This document shows, piece by piece, positions 8,358 through 17,126 of a stretch of 64,000 bases of DNA (position 1 is the stretch's first letter; each line of letters begins with the position of its first letter). The notes under the pieces are model-generated. The model was not told where the DNA came from. It saw only the letters and a list, made by a program, of their open reading frames with translations, and ran no database searches. The position numbers were made by a program, and so were the translations under genes. This DNA is from Leptospira neocaledonica (lineage in GTDB: Bacteria; Spirochaetota; Leptospiria; Leptospirales; Leptospiraceae). The DNA lies in assembly GCF_002812205.1 (NCBI RefSeq), contig NZ_NPEA01000001.1, positions 186,001 to 250,000 on the forward strand. Direction: 5' to 3'.

Positions 8358-8693
8358 ATGAAAGTATACTCAGCCGATAGAGTGCCGAACTCATCAGATT
8401 ATAATTTATATGTAACCGACGGAAGCGCCAAAACCAGGCTTAGCTTATTTGAGCCTGACCTTCCTGGTTACTTCGAATTAGCTGAAAATGATAAAGTTCT
8501 AAAGTCTTTGGCATATACAGTTCTTCTAAACTACACCCAGGACAGGGAGTTCGCTCTCAGAAATACAAATCGATTCCTAAATTTTCTAAGTGATATTGTT
8601 CATAGAGATTCTTGGTTCTTTTTGGCGAATCGAGTAGAACAATTTATTAAGGATGTGGAGAATTTCGGAGTCGAAATTTCCTACGACTTTTGA
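8358..8693 (+). CDS. Conserved-looking hypothetical protein, 111 aa
   Basis: I do not recognise the family. I chose ATG 8358 because AGGAG sits 9 nt upstream (8344-8348); the frame is open back to a TTG at 8247, but that extension is Cys/Phe-rich and unlikely. The protein is soluble with no signal peptide: an N-terminal beta-rich part (KVYSADRV...NLYVTDGSAKTRLSLFEPD) and a helical C-terminal half ending in VEQFIKDVENFGVEISYDF. It lies alone between fadH and slyD on the same strand, with 262 nt of mostly structureless sequence before it. Confidence 0.6.
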   Translation: MKVYSADRVPNSSDYNLYVTDGSAKTRLSLFEPDLPGYFELAENDKVLKSLAYTVLLNYTQDREFALRNTNRFLNFLSDIVHRDSWFFLANRVEQFIKDVENFGVEISYDF

Positions 8694-8808
8694 CTTAGTC
8701 TCAAAAATCTGATTGTCCTAGGATCTTCCAAGAATATACTAACTTAAATCACGTGCCGGAACTTCCCTCCCTTCCCCGTCAAGGGCTTAACCCCGGTTGG
8801 AGCAATAC

Positions 8809-9279
8809 ATGAACCCAAGAGTAGTGACTTTTCACTATAAATTAACAGATAAAGAAGGAAACGAAATCGATTCTTCTCAAGGAAGCCATCCTCTTTCTTA
8901 TCTGGAAGGAACCGGACAGATCATTGCCGGTCTAGAAGACGAAATCAAAAGTATGACTGCAGGAGACAAAAAAGTAATCTCCGTTTCCGCTGATAAGGCA
9001 TATGGCCAAAAAAATCCAGAATTAGTATTCGACGTACCTAAAAGCCAATTCCCAGAAGGGGAAGAATTGAGTGTTGGAATGATGTTCCAAACTGACGAGC
9101 CGGATACTGTTTATACGATTACTGATATCAAGGGAGAATCTGTGATCGTGGACGGAAACCATCCTTTAGCCGGGGTGGATCTGATTTTCGATGTCCAGAT
9201 CGTAAATATCCGAACTGCGACCGATGAGGAAGTAAGTCACGGACATGTTCACGGTGAGGGAGGACATCACCACCACTGA
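8809..9279 (+). CDS. slyD: FKBP-type peptidyl-prolyl isomerase, SlyD-like
   Basis: Catalyses proline cis-trans isomerisation and acts as a folding helper; cytoplasmic (no signal peptide). From ATG 8809 it is 156 aa: FKBP domain (GxEIDSSxGxxPLxxxxGxGxxIxGLExxI pattern, residues 13-50), with the SlyD insert-in-flap region, then a His-rich tail HGHVHGEGGHHHH that probably binds Ni, Zn or Co. GGAG lies 7 nt before the start. An upstream TTG at 8797 would add four residues only. Confidence 0.88.
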   Translation: MNPRVVTFHYKLTDKEGNEIDSSQGSHPLSYLEGTGQIIAGLEDEIKSMTAGDKKVISVSADKAYGQKNPELVFDVPKSQFPEGEELSVGMMFQTDEPDTVYTITDIKGESVIVDGNHPLAGVDLIFDVQIVNIRTATDEEVSHGHVHGEGGHHHH

Positions 9280-9285
9280 TCTCAA

Positions 9286-11277
9286 ATGAGTGCGTCCTTA
9301 GAGTCACTTAACGAAAAACAAAAGGAAGCTATCGAGACCCTAAACGGCCCGGTTTTAGTGATCGCCGGTGCCGGAACGGGAAAAACCAAAACAATCGTCC
9401 ACAGACTTTCCAAATTAGTCGAATCCGGCATTCCTGCCGAAAATATCTTACTTCTTACATTCACTCGAAAAGCGGCCAGAGAAATGCTTTCCAGAGCCGT
9501 ATCTCTCTTGGATAAACGTTGCGCTCGTGTTCATGGCGGCACATTCCATTCTTTTGGAAGTCATATCCTCAGAAAATATGCACCAATGCTTGGATTTTCC
9601 TCACAATTTTCCGTTCTGGATGAATCGGACACTTCCGATATATTCCAACTTTTAAGAACAGAAGGAGAATACGCAAAACAGAAATCTAGATTTCCTTCTA
9701 ACGATACATTGATCTCTCTTCATTCCTCTATTATCAATCGAGGAAAACCCTTGGAAGAACTTTTGGAAGCTGAATATCCCAAGTTTTTGGATCAGGAATC
9801 CGCTGTTCGTAAAATTTTCCAAGAGTATGCAGAATATAAAAAGCAAAGATCTCTATTAGATTATGATGATCTTCTGACGTATACAAGAGACCTTTTAAAC
9901 AAGAATGAAACTGTCCGAAAGAAGATTAGCGAACAGTACAAATACATCATGGTAGATGAGTTCCAGGATACAAATCAGATCCAGGCTCATATCGCTTGCC
10001 TACTCGCCTTAGATCACGAAAACATTTTGGTAGTCGGAGACGATGCCCAAAGTGTATATTCCTTCCGTGGAGCAGATGTAAACGGTATATTCAATTTTCC
10101 GAAACTATTCCCGAAGACCAAAACGATCTATTTAGAAAGAAATTACAGAAGTACTCCATCTATCTTAAATCTGGCGAATGTGGTCCTTTCCAATTTTAGG
10201 GAAAAATACGAGAAGTATCTATATACCAAAAATGAAGACTTCCAAAAGCCAGCGTTGATCGGTTATGCGGACGAATTAGAAGAAGCAGAAGGAATCGCAG
10301 ATCTGATCTTAGAAAGAAGAGAAGATGGTGTTCCTCTAAAAGATATTGCAGTCCTATTTAGATCCGGATGGAATTCAAATCAACTTGAGCTCGTTCTTTC
10401 CCAGAGAAATATTCCATTCTTAAAATTCGGCGGAAAAAAATTCGTAGAAAGTGCTCACGCGAAAGATTATCTTTCTCTTCTAAAAATTAAGGAGAATAAG
10501 ACGGACTCAGTTTCTTGGCTGCGAGTTTTACTTCTTCTTCCTGGGATAGGAGCTTCAAAAGCAAGATCTATTCTCACAGACTTGGAAAGATCGGGCGGAA
10601 ATCTGGAAAGAATCGTTTCCGATTCAAAAGGTGCCACAGCGTCCTATTTAAAGGAATTGTACAATCTGACCAATGACTCCGAAAAAGACTTAAAAAAACT
10701 TTTAGGAAACTTTATAGATTATTATTCTCCACTACTTGAAAAGAAATATGATGATTTTAAAAGAAGATTAGAAGATCTGAATGCATTCTTAACTCTTTCC
10801 CAAAAATATGAAACTCTACATGAGTTTTTAGTGGATATGAGCTTAGAAGGGCCTAACCGCAGCCTGGACAAAATTTCTCCTGAGGAAGAAGACGAAAGAT
10901 TGGTTTTATCCACAGTTCATTCATCTAAAGGATTAGAATTCGATACCGTCGTATTATTGAATGTATCAGAGGGTTCCTTTCCGTCCGGAAGAGGAGAAAA
11001 AAACTTAGAAGAAGAAAGAAGATTATTCTACGTGGGAATTACAAGAGCTAAAAGGAAATTAGTGCTCACCTACCCTCAAATCTCTCAACAGAAAAATTCA
11101 CAATATTTCAATCGTGTTTCCAGATTTGTAGAAGAGATCAGAGAGCCCGAAAAAGTATTAGATAAAATTTTTATCAAGAAAAAAGAAGAGACCTCGAATC
11201 CTTCTTCTTCTCAAAAAAAACAAAACCAAACCGAGTCAGATGCCAGAAAAAGAATTAGAGAGTTTTTCGGTTCCTGA
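9286..11277 (+). CDS. UvrD/Rep/PcrA-type superfamily 1A DNA helicase
   Basis: An ATP-driven 3'-5' helicase for repair or replication restart. Walker A is AGAGTGKTKT (residues 27-36), and Walker B VDEFQDT is at 223-229. Downstream, GDDAQSVYSFRGA and the late VHSSKGLEF and RRLFYVGITRAKR motifs are intact. At 663 aa it is slightly short for UvrD (about 720). It lies 6 nt after slyD, and its 3' end overlaps the next gene by 38 nt. It could be UvrD, PcrA or Rep; gene choice is left open. Confidence 0.88.
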   Translation: MSASLESLNEKQKEAIETLNGPVLVIAGAGTGKTKTIVHRLSKLVESGIPAENILLLTFTRKAAREMLSRAVSLLDKRCARVHGGTFHSFGSHILRKYAPMLGFSSQFSVLDESDTSDIFQLLRTEGEYAKQKSRFPSNDTLISLHSSIINRGKPLEELLEAEYPKFLDQESAVRKIFQEYAEYKKQRSLLDYDDLLTYTRDLLNKNETVRKKISEQYKYIMVDEFQDTNQIQAHIACLLALDHENILVVGDDAQSVYSFRGADVNGIFNFPKLFPKTKTIYLERNYRSTPSILNLANVVLSNFREKYEKYLYTKNEDFQKPALIGYADELEEAEGIADLILERREDGVPLKDIAVLFRSGWNSNQLELVLSQRNIPFLKFGGKKFVESAHAKDYLSLLKIKENKTDSVSWLRVLLLLPGIGASKARSILTDLERSGGNLERIVSDSKGATASYLKELYNLTNDSEKDLKKLLGNFIDYYSPLLEKKYDDFKRRLEDLNAFLTLSQKYETLHEFLVDMSLEGPNRSLDKISPEEEDERLVLSTVHSSKGLEFDTVVLLNVSEGSFPSGRGEKNLEEERRLFYVGITRAKRKLVLTYPQISQQKNSQYFNRVSRFVEEIREPEKVLDKIFIKKKEETSNPSSSQKKQNQTESDARKRIREFFGS

Positions 11278-12034
11278 CCCGATTCCAGACAGGAACTGGG
11301 AAGAATTCCTAGTCTCCATTTGGGATTCTTTAAAAGGTAGGTCCAGGCGTTTTAAAGAGAGTCAGGTCCGTTCTGTACAACTTAAATTTTACCCTTATAG
11401 AAACGGGAATCATTCCATATCGTATCATAACGGGATCTTAACTGCCAAATTTCATACCTCCTTATTAGAAGCCGGAGAAGAAACGGTATTATCCTTTGTT
11501 TCATTACTCATTTCTAAATTATTGGGGCTCAAATCAAAACAAATCTGGAAAGAAGAAGTTGCAGAGTTCCTGAATACTCTTCCCGAGTCAGGAACCGGGA
11601 ATTTCAAAAAGTTAAGAGAAAACGGAGCCGCATACGATCTGAAAGTGATATTAGAAAAAATTTCTTCTTTTTATTTTCCCAAAATGGATTCAAAACTATT
11701 GTCCATTGGCTGGGCGGATCGACTCGGAAAAAGGAGATTGGGTAGTTACGAAAAACGGAATATGAATATACGTATTAGTCCCATATTGGACCATAAAGAG
11801 GTGCCGATCTATGTTTTGGAGCATGTGGTGCACCATGAAATTCTACATCATATTCTTCCTACAAGGATCAAAAACGGCCAAAATTCCATTCATAGCCCAG
11901 AATTCAAACGTAAGGAAAAAGAATACGTTAGATACCGCGAGGCCATAAATTGGTTGAAAATGGAATATCCCAAGTTTCTAATAAGGTACCAAAAAGAAAT
12001 TAGCCATAGGCTTAGATCAGAATTTTACGGATAA
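11240..12034 (+). CDS. YgjP/SprT-like zinc metallopeptidase-fold protein
   Basis: A 264-aa protein with a zinc-protease signature HHEILHH: HExxH at His199-Glu200-His203, with a possible third ligand His218 in NSIHSPEFK, the spacing seen in YgjP/DUF45-type proteins. The N-terminal 150 residues are unassigned. No signal peptide, so cytoplasmic. The start overlaps the helicase gene by 38 nt in another frame, implying coupled translation. Relatives include SprT/Spartan, which digest DNA-protein crosslinks, so linkage to a helicase is suggestive, but substrate and activity are inference. Confidence 0.65.
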   Translation: MPEKELESFSVPDPIPDRNWEEFLVSIWDSLKGRSRRFKESQVRSVQLKFYPYRNGNHSISYHNGILTAKFHTSLLEAGEETVLSFVSLLISKLLGLKSKQIWKEEVAEFLNTLPESGTGNFKKLRENGAAYDLKVILEKISSFYFPKMDSKLLSIGWADRLGKRRLGSYEKRNMNIRISPILDHKEVPIYVLEHVVHHEILHHILPTRIKNGQNSIHSPEFKRKEKEYVRYREAINWLKMEYPKFLIRYQKEISHRLRSEFYG

Positions 12035-12038
12035 CTTT

Positions 12039-12224
12039 ATGCATCCGAACCATTTCGAAACAGTATATATTCGCAAAAATATAATCGAAGAAGAACTTTC
12101 TAAACTTCTTAAAGAATTTTCCGGTTTAAGTTACAAATCCCTATCCGATTACGATAAGGGTGTATACGACGGATATACCCAGGCAGTTACGGAAGTCCTT
12201 CGAAAAGTGCAAAATAAAAGATAA
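12039..12224 (+). CDS. Small hypothetical protein, 61 aa
   Basis: A short acidic-helical protein that starts 4 nt after the metallopeptidase-like gene, so it is likely the last member of the helicase-peptidase operon. The sequence (a predicted helix IIEEELSKLLKEF, then YKSLSDYDKGVYDGYTQAVTEVLRKV) looks like a folded two-helix protein. The DKGVYDGYTQAV segment resembles small conserved proteins of unknown function. No motif assigns a role. Confidence 0.6.
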   Translation: MHPNHFETVYIRKNIIEEELSKLLKEFSGLSYKSLSDYDKGVYDGYTQAVTEVLRKVQNKR

Positions 12225-12370
12225 GATAGAAACACATTCTCAAAATCCTCTGATCGTCTATGAGGATTTTATACCTTTTCGTTCATTCCAAAAACCAAGT
12301 CGTTTATTGCTTTTTGTCACTTCCTACAAATATTGATTTTCTTTTTTATAATTCGTTTTATAAATCAGAT

Positions 12371-13093
12371 ATGTCTTTCGAAAAGAAAATAGTCTTCTCT
12401 ATTGTTTTTCTTTTCTGCACGAGCACGATCTTGCATTCTTCTCCGTATGTTTATAATGATTTTTCCGGTTGGTCAGAGGTTAATCCTTTAACTCCTGATT
12501 ATTCTAAATATTCTCCCAAATTTTATAACCAGGAATCTTCTACTTTAAATACTGCCGAGCCAAAGGATTTACAAAAGGAAAAAGAACGTCTAGAATTACG
12601 CCGTTCACTTTTGGACTGGCACCAAGGTTTAGGACTTTTGACCTGGGGATTTTGGCTCGCTACGAACTTAGTCGGAGAACAAGCTCTCTCAAATCTCAAA
12701 AGAGAATATGAGCCTTATGCGAATTATTTGCTGATCTCGGATCCTCAAAAAAATCTACTTTTATATACTGCACTCATGAAGTCCTCTCCTTGGGATTCTG
12801 AATCTTCCGGGAGTATGCATTCTGCTTTGGCCGGGACCACTTTTACATTATATGCGCTGACGGCGGGACTTGCATTCTTCTCCCCTTCCAAAACTTTAGA
12901 AAGGGAACCCGGCCTAAGCACAATATTCACTCATAAAGCAATGATTTGGATCCATTTACCCGCAATGCTTGCACTTCCATTTATTGGAGAAAGAATCTCG
13001 AAGGAAGGTCCAAGCGCTGCAAATGAGATGAGAGCGGTTGGTTGGGCCGGCTTTGGAGCGTTCAGTGTTTCTATCGCTGTTTTTTATTTTTAG
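12371..13093 (+). CDS. Putative multi-pass membrane protein with conserved-looking histidines
   Basis: From ATG 12371 (240 aa) the protein has a signal peptide (about 1-24), a periplasmic segment of about 70 residues, and four hydrophobic segments containing histidines in helix contexts: LDWHQGLGLLTWG, SMHSALAG, and THKAMIWIHLPAML. That distribution resembles di-haem cytochrome b-like membrane domains, but I cannot assign a family. It stops 10 nt before a yceI gene. In E. coli yceI is paired with a cytochrome b561 gene, so this may be an analogous pair. The frame extends upstream to 12260, but the extra residues do not resemble a leader. Confidence 0.6.
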   Translation: MSFEKKIVFSIVFLFCTSTILHSSPYVYNDFSGWSEVNPLTPDYSKYSPKFYNQESSTLNTAEPKDLQKEKERLELRRSLLDWHQGLGLLTWGFWLATNLVGEQALSNLKREYEPYANYLLISDPQKNLLLYTALMKSSPWDSESSGSMHSALAGTTFTLYALTAGLAFFSPSKTLEREPGLSTIFTHKAMIWIHLPAMLALPFIGERISKEGPSAANEMRAVGWAGFGAFSVSIAVFYF

Positions 13094-13103
13094 GAGTGTT
13101 CCC

Positions 13104-13649
13104 ATGTCTTTTATTGTACGTTTTTTGATTTTGTTTATATTAAGTTTTTCTTCCGCTTTTGGGGAAGAATTGAAGCTGCAAGAATCTCAGATCAATTTTA
13201 TAGCAATCCATCCTTTTAAAACAGTTTATGGAAAATGTTCCGGGACCGCTGTAAGTCCTACCAGTTTGACACAAGGACCCGGAGGTTTACAAATCCCTAA
13301 ACTTATAAAAATTGAAATCCCACTTTCGGAGATCAAATCCGGAGACGAGAACAGAGACGAACATATCATAGAATCTTTAGGATATCCTACGATTACCAAT
13401 ATCAGTTTTACGAGCACATCCATTACCGCAAAAGATAATGAATGGACGGTCACTGGAAATTTGACTGTTAAAGGAAAAACCAAAACGATTAGGTCTGTGG
13501 CAACGATTCAAAAAGAAGGACAAGAAACCATTCTCTCTGGCAAATTCCAGGTTTTAATGAGCGATTTTGATGTAGAAAGGCCTAGTCTATTATTTGCAAC
13601 TGCAAAGGACGAGGTTAGTATAGAATATAAGTTTATAGTCCGGCCTTAA
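13104..13649 (+). CDS. YceI-family periplasmic lipid-binding protein
   Basis: YceI proteins are exported lipocalin-like beta-barrels that bind isoprenoid or fatty-acid ligands. From ATG 13104 (TAGGAG 8 nt upstream) the 181-aa protein has a signal peptide (about 1-23, cleavage near SAFGEE). The body shows family features: FIAIHPFKTVYGKC, IPLSEIKSGDENRDEHI, and WTVTGNLTVKGKTKTI. It is probably cotranscribed with the preceding membrane protein. Its last codons and stop lie inside the first copy of a 68-bp tandem duplication. Confidence 0.85.
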   Translation: MSFIVRFLILFILSFSSAFGEELKLQESQINFIAIHPFKTVYGKCSGTAVSPTSLTQGPGGLQIPKLIKIEIPLSEIKSGDENRDEHIIESLGYPTITNISFTSTSITAKDNEWTVTGNLTVKGKTKTIRSVATIQKEGQETILSGKFQVLMSDFDVERPSLLFATAKDEVSIEYKFIVRP

Positions 13650-13769
13650 AAATATGAGTTAACTTAAAATGGTAGAATCCGGGCTTCAGGAGCAAAGCGA
13701 CTATAGTCCGGCCTTAAAAATATGAATTAACTTAAAATGGTAGAATCCGGGCTTCAGGAGCGAAGCGAC
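13634..13769. repeat. 68-bp tandem duplication covering the yceI 3' end
   Basis: Two head-to-tail copies, 13634-13701 and 13702-13769, differ at only two positions visible by eye (GAGTT/GAATT and AGCAAAGC/AGCGAAGC). Copy 1 contains the last codons and TAA of yceI; copy 2 repeats them as non-coding sequence. Each copy contains GGCTTCAGGAGC followed by AAAGC or GAAGC, so the hairpin is perfect only in copy 2. Confidence 0.9.
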
Positions 13770-13776
13770 TATTCTA
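13740..13776. terminator. Candidate bidirectional terminator hairpin
   Basis: In the second repeat copy TAGAAT (13741-13746) pairs with ATTCTA (13771-13776), and inside it GCTTC (13751-13755) pairs with GAAGC (13762-13766). It sits between yceI (+) and the VWA gene (-), whose stop is 10 nt beyond. There is no long T-run, so the activity is inferred. Confidence 0.5.
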
Positions 13777-13785
13777 AAACCTTAA

Positions 13786-14976
13786 TTATCTTTTTCCGAG
13801 AAGTTCTCGGATCCCATCTTCTAATCCATCTACGCTCAGGAAAAACATGGGGAATATTTTTTTGAGCTCATAAATGGTAGGTGCATCCCAATACCTTTTT
13901 GGTTCCGGATTCATCCAGATCGTATCACTAAAATGGGATTTGACCTTTTTAAAACTATCTAATCCTGATTCAGGATGTTCAGGAAGTCTAGACTCTTGTC
14001 TAAATCTGGAATGATAAAATCCATAAGCGGGATCCAAAAGTTCGTAAGGAGCCATGTATGCGTCTCCCACTATGATCAGTTTGGTATCATCCTTATGTTT
14101 TTTAAAAAGATTTTTTAAAGGGATAGGATATCTGAGATCTCCCTTAGGATAAACGGAATCATAAATTGAATTGTGAAAGTAATAATGCCCGAATTCTTTA
14201 AAATGGTTCATCTGGTGAGCTGCCGAAAAAAGTTTACTCACTCTTTCCGCATATGGAGTCATACTCCCGCCGGTATCCATTAAAAGTAATACTTTGATCC
14301 CGTTCTTTCTAGTACGATCAAATACAAGTTCCGGATCTCCTGCATTTCTACAGGTGGCATCCACGGTTTTAGGAAGATGGAATTCAGGGATTCCTTCTTT
14401 CCTTAAATTCCTGAGTTTTTTAAGTGCTATTTTAATCTGCCGAACATCCAATTGTTCGTCTGTTCGATAGTCCTTGTATTTTCTTTCCATGGCTTGGAAA
14501 ATCGCAGACTTCCCGCCACCTTCCCCACCGATCCGAACCCCGCCTGGATTTACTCCTGAATGACCGAAAGGAGAACTTCCTCCCGTACCGATCCATTTGT
14601 TTCCACCATGGTGTTCCCCTTTTTGATTTTGGAGCCTGTCCAAAAATTCTTTCCAGAGCTCTTCTGGTGGGATCATACCTGGTGGAAGTTTATTCGGATT
14701 TTCGAATATATTAGAAAGCCAATCCATCATTTCCTTACGGAAGGATTCTCTAAGCACTCCTCGCTCCCCGAAAAGTTCGGTGAATACAAGATCGAACGCA
14801 TCGTAATATTTAACGTCTTTTACCAGACAAAGCCTGGAAACTCTATAGAATTCGTTTACGGAGAGAAATGTTTTGCCTCTGGTAAGTGTTTCAGTCGCTT
14901 TTAAAAAATCCAGAAGCTCCACGGTGGAGATAGGAACTCCGGATGATTTCAGTCTGTAGAAAAAAGGAAAAAACAA
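13786..14976 (-). CDS. VWA-domain protein, CoxE/YeaD-like
   Basis: A 396-aa cytoplasmic protein with a C-terminal von Willebrand factor A domain; the MIDAS motif D234-T-G-G-S238 is intact, followed later by IIVGDAYMAP as the Asp-bearing loop. The N-terminal 120 residues are helical and the linker is Gly-rich (about 121-156). Such proteins pair with MoxR-type AAA+ ATPases to act as chaperones for cofactor or metal insertion (CoxD/CoxE). The ATPase gene lies only 6 nt upstream, so they are almost surely an operon. The client is unknown. Confidence 0.85.
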   Translation of the reverse strand: MFFPFFYRLKSSGVPISTVELLDFLKATETLTRGKTFLSVNEFYRVSRLCLVKDVKYYDAFDLVFTELFGERGVLRESFRKEMMDWLSNIFENPNKLPPGMIPPEELWKEFLDRLQNQKGEHHGGNKWIGTGGSSPFGHSGVNPGGVRIGGEGGGKSAIFQAMERKYKDYRTDEQLDVRQIKIALKKLRNLRKEGIPEFHLPKTVDATCRNAGDPELVFDRTRKNGIKVLLLMDTGGSMTPYAERVSKLFSAAHQMNHFKEFGHYYFHNSIYDSVYPKGDLRYPIPLKNLFKKHKDDTKLIIVGDAYMAPYELLDPAYGFYHSRFRQESRLPEHPESGLDSFKKVKSHFSDTIWMNPEPKRYWDAPTIYELKKIFPMFFLSVDGLEDGIRELLGKR

Positions 14977-14982
14977 AACTTA

Positions 14983-15786
14983 TTATCTGAACAATTTCAG
15001 ATCCTCTTCATTCTTCACAAGAGCACCTATATAAGGAATCCTTCCATCTTCTGGAAGTTTGGCCCCCATATGGATTAGAATTTGGATCCAATCCAATAGT
15101 TCACTTGTGCCCGGCTTTTTTTTCATATCATCCATCGTACGGATCACATAGAAGGATTCGAGTGCCCTTTTCAAAAGAGAAGATTCAATTTTAGGAAAAT
15201 GAGAAGATACTATATCCGCCATAAAAGAAGGTTCAGGAAAATCTATATAATGAAAAATACATCTTCTTAAAAATGCCGCCGGAAGTTCCTTTTCATTATT
15301 GGAAGTGATCAGAGTTAAAGGCCTGTGAATCGCCTTGATCTTACGACCGGTTTCTTGGATCACAAATTCCATTCTGTCCAATTCTAAGAGTAAATCGTTA
15401 GGAAATTCTATATCGGCTTTATCGATTTCGTCTATCAATACAACCGAATGTTCGTCTGCGGAGAATGCCTCACCTAGAGCGCCTAATCGGATATAATTTT
15501 CGATATTGCGGACCTTCTCCTTATCTTCCGTAAATCTGGAATCGTTCAGTCTGGAAACCGCATCATAAAAATATAAACCTTCTTTTGCAAGAGAGGTGGA
15601 TTTTACATGCCAAGAATATAATTTTTTCTTAGTCTTGAAGGAGAGATAATCCGCTAAAAGTGATTTCCCAGTTCCAGGTTCTCCCTTCAATAATAAGGGT
15701 CTCGCAGTGATCTCAGCTACTTGTACTGCTTCTTCCAGTTCTTTGGAAAGTAAATATGTTTCGGGCTTGTTTCTTTCTTCCGACAT
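14983..15786 (-). CDS. MoxR-type AAA+ ATPase, CoxD-like
   Basis: A 267-aa AAA+ ATPase with Walker A GEPGTGKS (35-42), Walker B VVLIDEID (115-122), sensor 1 TLITSNNE and the arginine segment AFLRRC. MoxR proteins remodel partner proteins, usually with a VWA protein, here the next gene. I use ATG 15786 (MSEERNK), 2 nt after the pmbA stop; an in-frame TTG at 15792 is possible. It sits in the minus-strand run downstream of tldD-pmbA. Confidence 0.88.
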   Translation of the reverse strand: MSEERNKPETYLLSKELEEAVQVAEITARPLLLKGEPGTGKSLLADYLSFKTKKKLYSWHVKSTSLAKEGLYFYDAVSRLNDSRFTEDKEKVRNIENYIRLGALGEAFSADEHSVVLIDEIDKADIEFPNDLLLELDRMEFVIQETGRKIKAIHRPLTLITSNNEKELPAAFLRRCIFHYIDFPEPSFMADIVSSHFPKIESSLLKRALESFYVIRTMDDMKKKPGTSELLDWIQILIHMGAKLPEDGRIPYIGALVKNEEDLKLFR

Positions 15787-15788
15787 GA

Positions 15789-17126
15789 TCAACCTGCTAC
15801 GTGAATTTCCGAGATTAAAACATCAGGGACCTTGATAGAAGAATAACTGTCAGAATATTCATTGGAAATCCCTTGGATCTTATGAAGTAAATCGAAATAG
15901 TTCGTATTCATTGTAATACGATCTACTGCATGTTCCGGCTTTCCATTTTTATAATAAATCCCTTGGATTCCTATAGAAATCTCTCCGGAGACCGCACTAC
16001 AACCTGCTCCTCCTTCCAATTTAGTCACTAAAATACAATGAGAATCTGATGCTAAAAGTTCCTCTCTGGTCTTATTTCCCAAAGGGACGATCATATTAGA
16101 AAAAGAAGTTCCTGCCCTTCCCGAATAAGAACGAACTCCGTGACCTGTAGGTGCAACATTGTCTTTTTTAGCAGATTCAAGATTATACAAATAGGATTTG
16201 AGAATTCCATTTTCCAAAACCTTGGTCCGCGCAGATGTAGGAATTCCTTCTGCATCAACTAAGCGAGATCCAGGATAATCCGGAGTATGAGCTTCACAAT
16301 AAATACTTAATATAGGAGAAGCAACTTCGTTCCCTAATTTCCCTACCAAACGAGAAGAACCTTTTTGAACCGCATCCGCGAAATAAGGAGAAGAAAACAT
16401 TCCGAATATCTGAGGACTGATACGATTTCCTAAAATGATCGTATACACACCGCTTTGAAGAGGTTTCGCTCCCAATAGCTCGGTCCCTCTATGGGCAGCT
16501 TCTTTTGCAATATAGGCTGTATCGAATTGGGAAATATCTCTACCGGAACGATAATAACTTCCCATCTTTTTGATATCGCCTTCTGCCACCACAAGACCTG
16601 TTCCGAGATAGGCTACATTTGATTCTTTTTTTACGAATACACCTTTTGAGTTTGCGATTAAACTTTGGGTGGAACTTTTTCCCACTCCTACATGAGGAAC
16701 ATTCTCTACTCTTTTGTCGGATTCCCAAGAAGCATTGTCTAATGCTAGTCCTTGTTCTCTCATCCAAGCAAAATCTAATTTTTCCAATTCAGGATTATAA
16801 TGTTTTAGATCCACTTCGGCCAACGGTTTTGGTCCTGGTAATTCCATGTCCAGAGGATCTGTAATCTCAGTCTGGTCCATTGCGTCTCTCACCATTTGGG
16901 AAAGAGCTTCTTTGCTAAAACGTTCACTGTAAGAATATCCGGGACGAGAGTTGTTCAGAACACGAATACCCACTCCTCTAGAACGAGAAGTTTCCGTAGA
17001 AACAATCCTCCCCTTGAAAACCTCGATCCCTATATCTTCCGAGTCGGTGGCGATCAGGTCGAAGGAATCAATTCCATAACGTTTTCCTTCTTCCAATACG
17101 AATCCGGCAGCCTGTTCCAAATTCAT
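15789..17126 (-). CDS. pmbA: TldE/PmbA-family subunit of the TldD/E protease
   Basis: The non-catalytic partner of TldD in a heterodimeric cytoplasmic metalloprotease that unfolds and degrades linear peptides and matures peptide antibiotics. The 445-aa protein has the family fold, including SRSRGVGIRVLNNSRPGYSYS near the N-terminus and GAGCSAVSGEISIGIQGIYY near the C-terminus, and lacks the HExxxH zinc motif, as expected for TldE. Its ATG overlaps the tldD stop by 1 nt (TAATG). Confidence 0.9.
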   Translation of the reverse strand: MNLEQAAGFVLEEGKRYGIDSFDLIATDSEDIGIEVFKGRIVSTETSRSRGVGIRVLNNSRPGYSYSERFSKEALSQMVRDAMDQTEITDPLDMELPGPKPLAEVDLKHYNPELEKLDFAWMREQGLALDNASWESDKRVENVPHVGVGKSSTQSLIANSKGVFVKKESNVAYLGTGLVVAEGDIKKMGSYYRSGRDISQFDTAYIAKEAAHRGTELLGAKPLQSGVYTIILGNRISPQIFGMFSSPYFADAVQKGSSRLVGKLGNEVASPILSIYCEAHTPDYPGSRLVDAEGIPTSARTKVLENGILKSYLYNLESAKKDNVAPTGHGVRSYSGRAGTSFSNMIVPLGNKTREELLASDSHCILVTKLEGGAGCSAVSGEISIGIQGIYYKNGKPEHAVDRITMNTNYFDLLHKIQGISNEYSDSYSSIKVPDVLISEIHVAG

